Source of the DNA: Rhodospirillales bacterium
GTDB taxonomy: Bacteria > Pseudomonadota > Alphaproteobacteria > Micavibrionales > Micavibrionaceae
Assembly (NCBI GenBank): GCA_020638175.1
Contig: JACKJA010000002.1
Coordinates: forward strand, 1,798,001-1,862,000
Reading direction: 5' to 3'
Length of the DNA: 64,000 nt
Shown piece after piece: positions 9,142 through 17,587 of this stretch (position 1 is the first letter of the stretch; every line of letters begins with the position of its first letter). A model generated the notes under the pieces. It saw only the letters and a program-made list of their open reading frames with translations, did not search any database and was not told where the DNA came from. The translations under genes and the position numbers were made by a program.

Positions 9142-9918
9142 ATGATAAAAAAATTAGTCATAATAAAAAACGATAAAAAAATGAACGACTACAAACCAGC
9201 TATTGCCGAAACAAACCAGTCAAAAATTTATACGCATAACCGTGCCCATATCGCACTAGGGCATGCCTTTTCCCTGACCTGCCGTCAGGATGAAAACATC
9301 ACAACAATGGGGGCTCTAAAGACGCTCGCCCCCGAACAATTGCGCGGCATTTTCAATGATCTGGTGAATCATGAAATAACAAGCGCTCCCGACAATCAAG
9401 GAGCTCTCATCATATTTCATGCCATCGACCCAGCAGACGAGATCAATCTGACCAATTCAAAACTCGCCAACCTTCATTTTCATGTCATCAGCGGACCGCT
9501 AGCAGAAGATAGTCAGTATATCCAAACTGAAAAAACATACGTCCCTCACCCCAATCCGGATATCACTGAAACTGTGCGTAGCATGGTTGAAAGAGAACAG
9601 GTTTCTTCATGGGATATTCTGAAACTAGGCACCAATAGCGGCGGAGAAGCCGCTATACACAATATTCTGGTCCATCCGGGATTCCGCAAACTGTCCGATC
9701 TGGCTACAAATGGCAGCGATGCTGATATTGAATTGTTCCGCGAAAACATGATCGAATTAATCGCCCCCTTCACAGAAGATGGGGTTGGCGGTACAAGAAT
9801 TATCATTGATGAGCGTTATAATAACACGGGCATGCTGACGGTTCACGCCATTGGCGGCGAACTGCTGGGACACCCCCCCGATCCAAAGCACCGCTGGTTT
9901 AATCGACCGTCACCGTAA
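9142..9918 (+). CDS. HIT-like protein (tentative)
   Basis: A 258-residue soluble protein. The segment NLHFHVISGP near residue 117 resembles the HIT motif H-x-H-x-H-x-x with the first His replaced by Asn. The preceding part (THNRAHIALGHAF, then LAPEQLRGIF) fits the strand-helix order of HIT nucleotide hydrolases. Other parts are unrelated to anything I know. The start is uncertain: ATG 9142 follows the weak site AAGAAAT, ATG 9181 is possible, and an upstream ATG at 9082 would overlap pdxH. Sequence around 9110-9200 is markedly AT-richer than its neighbours. Confidence 0.6.
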   Translation: MIKKLVIIKNDKKMNDYKPAIAETNQSKIYTHNRAHIALGHAFSLTCRQDENITTMGALKTLAPEQLRGIFNDLVNHEITSAPDNQGALIIFHAIDPADEINLTNSKLANLHFHVISGPLAEDSQYIQTEKTYVPHPNPDITETVRSMVEREQVSSWDILKLGTNSGGEAAIHNILVHPGFRKLSDLATNGSDADIELFRENMIELIAPFTEDGVGGTRIIIDERYNNTGMLTVHAIGGELLGHPPDPKHRWFNRPSP

Positions 9919-9963
9919 TTTTATAAACACCCACTCTGGAATTTTTCATGGGGAACCGCTATA

Positions 9964-11946
9964 TTGCCCCCTATGACAAACGCACAGACAAAAGAATCCA
10001 TGGATCACGAAGAAACCCTGTCCTTTTCCGCCGACGTAGCGCGGCTGCTGGAAATCGTCGCACACGCGCTGTACTCGAACAAGGAAGTGTTCCTGCGTGA
10101 GCTGATCTCCAACGCCGCCGATGCCTGCGACCGCCTGCGCTATGACGCGCTGGAAAATCCGGCTTTAAGCGCCGGCGATAGTGATTTCAAAATCCACGTC
10201 ACCAAGGACACCGACGCCCGCACCGTGACCGTCCGTGATAACGGCATCGGCATGACCCGCGACGAACTGGTCGAAAACCTCGGCACCATTGCCAAATCCG
10301 GCACCCGCGCCCTGATGGAACAGGCCGCGCAAGCCAAAGACAGCAAGGATAAACTCTCCCTGATCGGCCAGTTCGGCGTCGGGTTTTACGCCGGCTTCAT
10401 GGTCGCCGATAAAATCGCCGTGATCTCGCAAAAGGCGGGAGACAGTCAGGCATGGCACTGGGAATCCGACGGCCGCAGCGGCTTTACCATCCGCGAAGCA
10501 ACCAAAGACGAATCAGAAAAACTCGCCGGAACCCACGGCACCGCCATCGTCCTGCACATCAACGACGATTCGAGCGAATATCTGATCGACCAGAAACTCG
10601 AAGAGGTCATCAAAACCTATTCCGATCATATCGGCTTCCCGATTTACCTCGGCGATTTCCCGGAGCCTGTCAACCGCGCCGGCGCCCTGTGGATGCGCCC
10701 GAAAAATGAGATTACGACCGAAGATTACGATGCGTTTTACAAACATATCGGCCATGGCATGGATGAACCGCTAGCGACCCACCACTGGCACGCGGAAGGC
10801 AAGATCGAATACACCGCCCTGCTCTTCACTCCGACGCTGCGCCCATGGGACCTGTACGATCCGGGCCGCAAACACGCCGTGCGCCTCTACGTCAAACGCG
10901 TGTTCATCAGCGATGATTGCGACGGCTTGATGTACCCGTGGCTGCGGTTCCTGCGCGGCGTCATCGACAGCGAAGACCTGCCGCTGAACATCAGCCGCGA
11001 AATGCTGCAACACAATCCGGTGATTGCCAAAATCCGCTCTGGCGTTGCCAAGCGTATCCTGAGCGATCTCGATAGACTGTCCCGTGACAACGATGTTGAT
11101 TTCACAAATTTCTGGAATCAGTTCGGCGCCGTTCTTAAAGAAGGACTTTATGACGCCCCCGAACACCGCGAAGCGATCCTGAAAGTCACACGGTTTTTCT
11201 CAACGCATGAGGAAAACAAACTGACCTCTCTCGCCGATTACGCCGAACGCATGAAAGACGGTCAGGACGCGATTTACTATATCAGCGGCGAAAACATGGA
11301 AAACCTCAAGAATTCACCACAGCTCGAAGGCTTCAAGGCGCGCGGGCTGGAAGTCCTGTTCTTCACCGATACAATCGATGATTTCTGGCTGCAAAACGTA
11401 TCCGATTTCGACGGCAAACCGTTTAAATCGATCACCAAAGGCAATATCGATCTCGATCGTTTCGAAAACCAAAAAGACAAAGAAAAACAAGAAGATGCCG
11501 GCGACAGCGAAAGCACAGACCTCGCCCCGTTGATCGAAAAAATGAAAACCATCCTGTCCGAAGATGTCGGCGAAGTGCGCGTCTCCAAACGCCTGACCGA
11601 CTCCCCGGTTTGCCTCGTCGCGGCAGACGGCAGCGTCGACATGCACATGGAACGCGTCCTGAAAATCCATCAGAGTTACACACCGCAATCAAAACGCGTG
11701 CTGGAAATCAACGGCAAACACCCGCTGATAAAGAAAATCGCATCGCTCACTACCTGTCATTCTGACCCCCGCGAAAGCGGGGCGGAAGAATCTAAAGATC
11801 CTTCGCTTTCGTCTCAGGATGACATGATAGAAGACGCCACCTATCTGCTGCTCGATCAGGCGAAAATCATTCAAGGTGAACCGGTCAGCAACCCCTCCCG
11901 TTTTGCCCGGTCAATTGCCGCATTTATGGAGCGCGGCTTACAATAA
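9964..11946 (+). CDS. htpG: Chaperone HtpG (Hsp90) with in-frame palindromic insert
   Basis: Bacterial Hsp90, an ATP-dependent dimeric chaperone. The N-terminal GHKL ATPase is intact (LRELISNAADACDRLRY, DNGIGMTRDEL, IGQFGVGFYAGF), followed by the middle and dimerisation domains; length is 660 residues. A 70-base palindromic element (11755-11824) is read through near residues 598-620, adding CHSDPRESGAEESKDPSL-type sequence between helices that are normally close together (KKIASL ... IEDATYLLLDQAK). The TTG at 9964 is taken as start because GGGGAA lies 8 bases before it. ATG 9973 or ATG 10000 are alternatives. Confidence 0.94.
   Translation: MPPMTNAQTKESMDHEETLSFSADVARLLEIVAHALYSNKEVFLRELISNAADACDRLRYDALENPALSAGDSDFKIHVTKDTDARTVTVRDNGIGMTRDELVENLGTIAKSGTRALMEQAAQAKDSKDKLSLIGQFGVGFYAGFMVADKIAVISQKAGDSQAWHWESDGRSGFTIREATKDESEKLAGTHGTAIVLHINDDSSEYLIDQKLEEVIKTYSDHIGFPIYLGDFPEPVNRAGALWMRPKNEITTEDYDAFYKHIGHGMDEPLATHHWHAEGKIEYTALLFTPTLRPWDLYDPGRKHAVRLYVKRVFISDDCDGLMYPWLRFLRGVIDSEDLPLNISREMLQHNPVIAKIRSGVAKRILSDLDRLSRDNDVDFTNFWNQFGAVLKEGLYDAPEHREAILKVTRFFSTHEENKLTSLADYAERMKDGQDAIYYISGENMENLKNSPQLEGFKARGLEVLFFTDTIDDFWLQNVSDFDGKPFKSITKGNIDLDRFENQKDKEKQEDAGDSESTDLAPLIEKMKTILSEDVGEVRVSKRLTDSPVCLVAADGSVDMHMERVLKIHQSYTPQSKRVLEINGKHPLIKKIASLTTCHSDPRESGAEESKDPSLSSQDDMIEDATYLLLDQAKIIQGEPVSNPSRFARSIAAFMERGLQ
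11755..11824. repeat. Palindromic repeat (family A) inside htpG
   Basis: The ends TGTCATTCTGA and TCAGGATGACA are inverted repeats with one mismatch. Inside are a GC hairpin CCCCGC-GAAA-GCGGGG and a weaker GAAGAATC/GATCCTTC pairing. It shares its ends and the cores GAAGAATCT and GATCCTTCGCT with the copies at 27918 and 30721. It lies wholly within the htpG reading frame without a stop. Confidence 0.85.
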
Positions 11947-12018
11947 ATTTGACATAAAGAACATCCCTCTGTATCTTGCGTGCTAGTTAGCCAACGCCAT
12001 ACATAGGGGATCACCATA

Positions 12019-12534
12019 ATGAATTTCACTAAAAACCTGCTTCTGACGGGCCCCACCCTTGCCCTTTCCGTCACATTTTCAGCGCTCGCCAACGCACAGG
12101 ATTGCGATCAGGGTTTCATTAACACGAATGCATTAGCCGACAGTCTTGCCCGCACACCGGCGGAAGAATGGAACACAGAGCTTCTCGGCCAACTAACGGG
12201 TCGAACCAGAGACGCTTTATATAAGAGCCTGAAAAAGGCCACAGATAATGAACAAAGACAGGTCGAAAGAGCCCTGAAAACGATCAGCAAACGAAAAGAC
12301 AAATACACTGAAGAAAAAATCGCACAACAATTTGCAGGCAAACTTGATAAAGATTACGTAGCCATCCTCCAAAAATTGGCAGCAGAAGAGATTGACGATC
12401 AAGCCGCCCAGCAAGAAACAAGCGATCACTTTTTAGAGAAAAGTACCACCATCAGCCAATCCATCGCTGATGTGGATAAAAGCGAACCTTTGTGCGCAAC
12501 AGTGACAGCGCCCGCTCCTGTGCTCGCACGATAA
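12019..12534 (+). CDS. Secreted protein of unknown function
   Basis: A 171-residue protein with a Sec signal peptide (ending FSALANA, cleavage near residue 29), so mature protein is periplasmic. The mature part is highly charged and helical, possibly coiled-coil from residue 60 to 150. It has one Cys near each end (QDCDQ and EPLCA) that could pair. AGGGGATC precedes the ATG. I do not recognise a family. It follows htpG by 72 bases and converges on the adenosine kinase gene with only 6 bases between the stops. Confidence 0.8.
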   Translation: MNFTKNLLLTGPTLALSVTFSALANAQDCDQGFINTNALADSLARTPAEEWNTELLGQLTGRTRDALYKSLKKATDNEQRQVERALKTISKRKDKYTEEKIAQQFAGKLDKDYVAILQKLAAEEIDDQAAQQETSDHFLEKSTTISQSIADVDKSEPLCATVTAPAPVLAR

Positions 12535-12540
12535 CTCCGT

Positions 12541-13542
12541 TCAAGCCGCTTTTTCCATCAATTCACTGTACGAAACTTCCGGGCGCGGGCCCATGTGCTG
12601 GATCACTTCCGTCGCCGCCAGCGTCCCCAGATGCCCGCATTCGGCCAACGTCCGGCCGTTTGTATAGCCATACAGGAACCCGGCGGCATACTGGTCCCCC
12701 GCCCCGGTCGTATCAACAACGTGCTCCGGATGTCCCGGCGCAATTTCGATCACCTTGCCATCCGCAACAATAACGGACCCTTTGGCGCTGCGGGTCAGGG
12801 CCGCAACCTCGCATTTTGCCGCCACAGCCTGCACGGCCTCCTCAAAGGTCTCCACCTGATACAGGGATTTAATCTCATCTTCGTTAGCAAACAGGATATC
12901 AATATGATGCTCGACCAAACCTTGGAAATCCGCCCGGTGACGGTCGACACAAAACGGGTCGGACAAGCTGAGCGATACTTTTCGCCCGGCATCGTGAGCC
13001 ACCTGCCCGGCCTTGTAGAACGCTTCCTTGGCATGCGCCGGATCAAACAGATACCCCTCCAGATAGGTCACTTGCGCCGCCGCAATCACGGCGTCTTCGA
13101 TATCTTCCGGCCCCAGCTCTACCGCCGCCCCCAAAAACGTGTTCATCGTCCGCTGCGCGTCCGGCGTCACGAGAATCAGGCAACGCCCGGTCGGCGCTCC
13201 CAGGGCCAAAGGCTGCGTGTCGAAATGAACCCCCATAGCTTTTAAGTCGTGCTTGAACACAGCGCCGAGCTGGTCATCAGCGACCTTGCCAATATAAGCC
13301 CCCCGGCCCCCAAAAGAAGCAAACCCGGCAATCGTATTCCCGGCCGACCCGCCAGAGCTTTCGACCCCCGGCCCCATATCGGCATAGAGCGCTACGGCTC
13401 GCGGCTCGTCAATCAGCATCATGCCGCCCTTTTTCATGCCAAATTGCGCGTCTTGCGCGGCAATAAACGCCTCCTCCGCATGGGACAAAACGTCCACCAA
13501 AGCATTCCCCACAGCGACCAGATCGTATTTCGTTTCAGACAT
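12541..13542 (-). CDS. PfkB-family adenosine kinase
   Basis: A 333-residue sugar/nucleoside kinase most like adenosine kinase, which phosphorylates adenosine to AMP in purine salvage. Visible are the N-terminal VGNALVDVL strand, GGSAGNTIAG substrate-binding loop, the EGYLFDP segment and the C-terminal anion hole DTTGAGDQYAAGFLYG with its catalytic Asp. The ATG at 13542 is chosen because GGGAA sits 8 bases upstream; readings that start as far up as 13851 run into the divergent regulator gene. Substrate assignment rests on overall resemblance. Confidence 0.88.
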   Translation of the reverse strand: MSETKYDLVAVGNALVDVLSHAEEAFIAAQDAQFGMKKGGMMLIDEPRAVALYADMGPGVESSGGSAGNTIAGFASFGGRGAYIGKVADDQLGAVFKHDLKAMGVHFDTQPLALGAPTGRCLILVTPDAQRTMNTFLGAAVELGPEDIEDAVIAAAQVTYLEGYLFDPAHAKEAFYKAGQVAHDAGRKVSLSLSDPFCVDRHRADFQGLVEHHIDILFANEDEIKSLYQVETFEEAVQAVAAKCEVAALTRSAKGSVIVADGKVIEIAPGHPEHVVDTTGAGDQYAAGFLYGYTNGRTLAECGHLGTLAATEVIQHMGPRPEVSYSELMEKAA

Positions 13543-13618
13543 AGATTGCATTCCCGGTTTGAATTTCCTAAAAATCAGTTCTATCTGTAATGGATACAAA
13601 CGAAAAGTAAAACCGCTT

Positions 13619-14203
13619 ATGCCTAAAAAAACCACAGGAAATATCCGCAAAAAAATCGTGGATGCCGCCTTGTCCCTAGCCGCTGAAAAGGGCTGGGAAG
13701 CCGTCAATATGCGTGATATCGCCGACCAGACGGGCCTCAAACTGCATGAGCTGTACGAATATGTCGAAGACCGGTTTGACATTCTGGCCGCATACGGCCG
13801 TATCATAGACCGCACCGTCATGGAAAGTTGCGGTGAAAAACCTGCGGACACATCCCCGCGCGATCACTTGTTCGATTTGTTAATGGAACGCTTTGACATT
13901 CTGAACGAAAACCGGGACGCCGTTTGCTCTGTTTTGTCATCCTTTCGCTGTGATCCCAAACAAGCCGTTATCGGCTTGCCCCATCTGGGAAAATCCATGA
14001 CCAGAATGCTGGAAGCCGCAAACATCAACACCGCCGGCTTCCGGGGCGCCCTCAAGGTCACGGGACTATGCGCTCTTTACCTGAAAACCCTGCGGGTATG
14101 GATGCGGGACGACAGCCCCGACATGGCCAAAACCATGGCTGAACTGGATAAAAATCTGGAAAAAGCCGAGCAATGGTCGCTGTCTTTCCGCATTACGCCG
14201 TAA
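13619..14203 (+). CDS. TetR-like / COQ9-like helix-turn-helix protein
   Basis: A 194-residue protein with an N-terminal TetR-type helix-turn-helix: KIVDAALSLAAEKGWEAV, then NMRDIADQTGLKLHELYEYV (recognition helix near residues 38-48). The C-terminal part, with TLRVWMRDDSPDMAKTMAEL, resembles COQ9, the alphaproteobacterial ubiquinone-biosynthesis lipid-binding family that has the same fold. It may therefore be a regulator or a COQ9 relative. It is divergent from the adenosine kinase over 76 bases, an arrangement typical of local regulators. A perfect inverted repeat lies 36 bases past its stop. Confidence 0.75.
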   Translation: MPKKTTGNIRKKIVDAALSLAAEKGWEAVNMRDIADQTGLKLHELYEYVEDRFDILAAYGRIIDRTVMESCGEKPADTSPRDHLFDLLMERFDILNENRDAVCSVLSSFRCDPKQAVIGLPHLGKSMTRMLEAANINTAGFRGALKVTGLCALYLKTLRVWMRDDSPDMAKTMAELDKNLEKAEQWSLSFRITP

Positions 14204-14238
14204 AATAAAAACATTCCGCCCAAAAACAAAATGAATAT

Positions 14239-14264
14239 CTTTATACATTCAAGAATGTATAAAG
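14239..14264. promoter_or_regulatory. Perfect 12-bp inverted repeat (operator-like)
   Basis: CTTTATACATTC, two A bases, then GAATGTATAAAG. It is AT-rich and has no following T-run, so it reads as a protein-binding site rather than a terminator. It is 142 bases upstream of the chemoreceptor start and 36 bases downstream of the TetR-like gene. Binding by that regulator is only a possibility. Confidence 0.6.
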
Positions 14265-14405
14265 TCACACATATGTATTCAAAACATCTAATACTATATT
14301 CAATACACCTAATGGACATACAAATACTTCCATCAACTCAAAAAGTATCTTACATTTATTGTCTCGATACACACGATCAAACAAATATCAGAGGAGACAG
14401 ATATT

Positions 14406-15776
14406 ATGGAAGCCGTCGCTATAGACAGTAGTCCTGAACTCAAAACAGAAATATCACCACAAAAACGGCTGATTAATTTCATGAATTCCCTGTTAGAAGG
14501 GCATTTCGAGCCCCCCGAACTGGACATGGGTCTGGAAGTCGATGCACAAGCGGCCAAATTTGCCAAAATCATGGAAAAACGTGCAACCGACCAGCTCGAC
14601 CACACCGTCAACCTCTCCATGCAAGCCAGTGAGATTATGGCCGCCGTCGCCAATATGACAGGGGGCTCCCGTGACATCGACAAACGCGGACAAAATATTG
14701 CCGCAAGCATTTCGCAAATTGACGGCGCATTCAAACAAATATCAGAGAGTTGCACAACATCATCGGAAACCATCGTAACCGTTGAAAACCGCACACAAAG
14801 CAGCGCCGAGGCCGCGTTAAAAACCAGCACTCGCATGAAACAGATTGCCGGCGACGTCACTCATCTGGTCGAGAAATTTTCTTTTCTTACAGAAGCATCC
14901 CAACAAATTGCCGATATTCTGGACACTATCGAAGCCATCGCCAGCCAAACAAATTTACTGGCGCTTAACGCGACCATCGAGGCCGCCCGCGCCGGGGAAG
15001 CCGGCAAAGGGTTCGCCGTCGTCGCCAACGAAGTAAAAACACTGGCTAATCAAACCTCAACCTCCGCAAACGATATCCGGGATAAAATTGCCAACCTGAC
15101 ACGCGGTGTCGGCGAAATATCCGGGATGATCGAAAATATCGGCGGCGCCATAACCGAGGGTGAAAAACTGGTCAGCGAAGTCAGTAACGGCATGACGGAA
15201 ATCAACGAAGCTGTCACCTCATCCAGTCACCACATCAACCTGGCCAAGCAGTTGATGGATGAACAGGTAGGCGCTATTCATTCCGCCAATCAGGATATGT
15301 CCCTGATCGCGAACGAAATTTCAAATAACAACGAAAAAACAGAACACGTCATCAGCACCGTTGCCCAAACGGAAAATATTCTGAACGATGTTTTCGCTCA
15401 ACTGGACAAAATGACGATCCCCAATTACCCGCTATACCGGGCCAAAGCGGACCATTTCCTCTGGAAGAAAAATCTGGCACAAATGTTTGTCGGCATGAAT
15501 AGCCTGAAGGAAGACGAGCTGGCCGATCATCACAGCTGCCGCCTTGGGAAATGGTACGACAATCTCAAGGAAGAGCATATCCGCAACCACCCGGCTTACA
15601 AGGCCATGATGGATCCTCATGAACGGGTACACCGGTACGGAAAGGCCGCCGTGCGCCTTTATTCAGAGAAAAATGAAAAGGATGCCCAGCACGAGGTTTC
15701 CCTGATGAACCAAGCATCCAATGAGGTTGTCGCTCTGCTGAATGATCTCTTGAAGGATCTGAGGAAATCCCGTTAA
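14406..15776 (+). CDS. Soluble chemoreceptor with C-terminal CZB zinc-binding domain
   Basis: A 456-residue methyl-accepting chemotaxis-type protein with no membrane segment or signal peptide, so cytosolic. Residues about 60-330 form the coiled-coil signalling region. The hairpin tip near 175-200 (ASQTNLLALNATIEAARAGE) contacts CheA/CheW in known receptors. Residues about 345-456 form a CZB domain with His in ADHFLW, Cys in HSCRLGKWY, His in RNHPAY and HERVH, the usual zinc ligands. CZB receptors respond to zinc-dependent or oxidant signals in known cases. AGGAGA is 8 bases before the ATG. No cheA or cheW lies nearby. The 202-base leader holds an inverted repeat. Confidence 0.92.
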   Translation: MEAVAIDSSPELKTEISPQKRLINFMNSLLEGHFEPPELDMGLEVDAQAAKFAKIMEKRATDQLDHTVNLSMQASEIMAAVANMTGGSRDIDKRGQNIAASISQIDGAFKQISESCTTSSETIVTVENRTQSSAEAALKTSTRMKQIAGDVTHLVEKFSFLTEASQQIADILDTIEAIASQTNLLALNATIEAARAGEAGKGFAVVANEVKTLANQTSTSANDIRDKIANLTRGVGEISGMIENIGGAITEGEKLVSEVSNGMTEINEAVTSSSHHINLAKQLMDEQVGAIHSANQDMSLIANEISNNNEKTEHVISTVAQTENILNDVFAQLDKMTIPNYPLYRAKADHFLWKKNLAQMFVGMNSLKEDELADHHSCRLGKWYDNLKEEHIRNHPAYKAMMDPHERVHRYGKAAVRLYSEKNEKDAQHEVSLMNQASNEVVALLNDLLKDLRKSR

Positions 15777-15872
15777 CCGGCCCTTGGAAAAGAGCGTTCT
15801 CTTTCACAGGCAAACATGTAATAATTATCTGGTTAATTGCCGTTACATCTCATCAGGCAGAGGAATTATTTC

Positions 15873-16811
15873 ATGCTTATTGTCTTTGGCTCCATAAATC
15901 AGGATATGTATTTCCCGGCCAGTGTCTTGCCAGAGCCGGGAAAAACCGTTTTGTGCGCGGCTTACACCACCGGCGGCGGCGGCAAAGGCGCGAATCAGGC
16001 GTTGGCAGCGGCCCGGTGCGGCGCGAAAACGGCCCTGGTCGGGCGCGTGGGCGATGACGGCATGGGTCTCAAGATGCTCAACCACATCCGCCGCGAGGGC
16101 GTAATGACATCCGGCGTGGTGCAATCCGATTTTCCCACCGGCTGTTCGGCGATCATCACGAACAAAGAAGGAAAGCGCCACATTGTCGTCGCGCTGGGAG
16201 CAAATGCCGACATCAATTCGGAGCAAATCCCCAATGACATTCTCGGCCCCGGCAATGTCGTCCTGATGCAAATGGAAATCCCGCCGGATCACAACTGGGA
16301 CATCATCAACCGCGCCCATGAACATGGCGCAACAACGATTTTAAATCTGACGCCGGCCATACAGGTTCCCGCGGAAATACTGGCCAAGCTGGATTATCTG
16401 ATTATCAATGAGCTGGAAGCCCGGCAAATCGCCGAAAAACTAGGCCTCAAGATGGATAATGCTGCCCTTCTGGCCCGCGCGCTGGCACAACAGGGGCAAA
16501 ACCTGACCTGTATTATCACACTGGGGCCACGCGGCTCTATCGCCGTCACCCCGGACAATCAAATCATCGCCGTCCCGGCTATCAAAATTGATCCGGTCGA
16601 TATTACCGGGGCTGGTGATGCCTATTGCGGAACACTGGCGGCCGGTCTGCATGGACAGGTCAGTCTGGTTGACTCGATGAAACGTGCTTCGGTCGCCGCG
16701 ACACTGTCATGCCTGAGAAAAGGCGGACAGACGTCCTTCCCGCATCTTGATGAAATTAATGAAAAACTGCCGGAACTCGGCGAAGTAAAAATCGAACAAA
16801 TTACCGATTAA
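15873..16811 (+). CDS. rbsK: Ribokinase-family carbohydrate kinase
   Basis: A 312-residue PfkB-family kinase closest to ribokinase (ribose + ATP to ribose 5-phosphate). It shows FGSINQD at the N-terminus, GGGGKGANQALAAARCGAKTALVG-type substrate loop (read in parts: GGGGKGANQ, AAARCGAK), NLTPA, and the ATP/anion motif DITGAGDAYCGTLAAGL containing the catalytic Asp. The start at 15873 follows AGAGGAA by 7 bases; an upstream reading from 15837 adds a poor N-terminus. No ribose transporter is adjacent, so the substrate is not confirmed by context. Confidence 0.88.
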   Translation: MLIVFGSINQDMYFPASVLPEPGKTVLCAAYTTGGGGKGANQALAAARCGAKTALVGRVGDDGMGLKMLNHIRREGVMTSGVVQSDFPTGCSAIITNKEGKRHIVVALGANADINSEQIPNDILGPGNVVLMQMEIPPDHNWDIINRAHEHGATTILNLTPAIQVPAEILAKLDYLIINELEARQIAEKLGLKMDNAALLARALAQQGQNLTCIITLGPRGSIAVTPDNQIIAVPAIKIDPVDITGAGDAYCGTLAAGLHGQVSLVDSMKRASVAATLSCLRKGGQTSFPHLDEINEKLPELGEVKIEQITD

Positions 16812-16984
16812 GCCGCTATATCAACGTTAGCACCCCGGCCTTCCGCCACAGGAACATCCAGAATAGCCTGCTCCAGAACGGATGCCAGCTGCTGCTGCAT
16901 ATCAGCCGACTGCTTCATCACACTCAAAGCCACGGCCTGCTGTAACATTGCCTGTTGAGCCATAATCGCTGCACCGCCATCCAT
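16808..16984 (-). CDS. YjfB-like small motility-associated protein
   Basis: A 58-residue protein, MDGGAAIMAQQAM... ending VDIAA, rich in Met, Gln and Ala. It contains the MAQQAMLQQAVALSVMKQS helix typical of the short putative motility proteins (YjfB family). GGAGA is 7 bases before the ATG. Its TAA overlaps the ribokinase TAA in a shared TTAA. It lies in a run of motility-type genes on the minus strand. The family call is from overall resemblance. Confidence 0.65.
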   Translation of the reverse strand: MDGGAAIMAQQAMLQQAVALSVMKQSADMQQQLASVLEQAILDVPVAEGRGANVDIAA

Positions 16985-17043
16985 AGGAAACTCTCCTTAA
17001 GTCGATTCTAGATCAATTATAACGCAAATTTATAAAGCAAACA

Positions 17044-17562
17044 CTAACCTTGTGATACAACGCCGTCATATTTGTTGTAGTAACGGACACAGGCGTCATA
17101 CAGCTCTTCGGCAAGCAGCCGCCCTTCGGCGCCACCATCCCCGCGCAGACCGCTGGAGACAATAACATGTATCGTCTGGTAATGAACCTCGACCAGACGC
17201 AGGGCATCCTTGTTCAAATCTTTCACGTCTTCCAGGAAATTAAGAATCACCCCGGCGATCTCGGTCACCAGACGATAACGGAACATCCCGCCATTGGCTT
17301 TCAGCTCCATAATCGGGCGAACCAAAGAGTCCACCGCGGCCGCGCCCTTAACCTTGTCAGCCTTTATAGCATCAATGGCTTGCTTTAATCGCTTCAGATA
17401 CCCGTCCGCATAAGGCGCAAAATCCAGATCGTTCTTATCGAGAAACAACTGGGCCTTATCAAGTAATTGCGGATCAATGCCGCCATAGCCGACTTTTTCC
17501 CGCAACACATTAGGGGGAGTGTAAAATTTCACTTTTCCAGTTTCTGTTGATCCTGTAGCCAT
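17044..17562 (-). CDS. CheE-like chemotaxis-associated protein (tentative)
   Basis: A 172-residue soluble protein resembling the alphaproteobacterial CheE-type proteins found beside chemotaxis or flagellar genes. It begins with a short basic leader, then LREKVGYGGIDPQLLDKAQ, and has a helical body with AVDSLVRPIMELKANGGMF and VHYQTIHVIVSSGLRGDGG. No catalytic motif is visible. It lies 25 bases downstream of the CheY-like regulator on the same strand, so the two are likely one operon. The name rests on my memory of the family and should be tested. Confidence 0.7.
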   Translation of the reverse strand: MATGSTETGKVKFYTPPNVLREKVGYGGIDPQLLDKAQLFLDKNDLDFAPYADGYLKRLKQAIDAIKADKVKGAAAVDSLVRPIMELKANGGMFRYRLVTEIAGVILNFLEDVKDLNKDALRLVEVHYQTIHVIVSSGLRGDGGAEGRLLAEELYDACVRYYNKYDGVVSQG

Positions 17563-17587
17563 CCGTCACTCAATCCAACAATGAAAG

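Noticed and set aside
13550..13851. Upstream extension of the adenosine kinase to 13851
   Set aside because: It would run through the divergent regulator gene and gives a non-native N-terminus; the ATG at 13542 has a spaced GGGAA.
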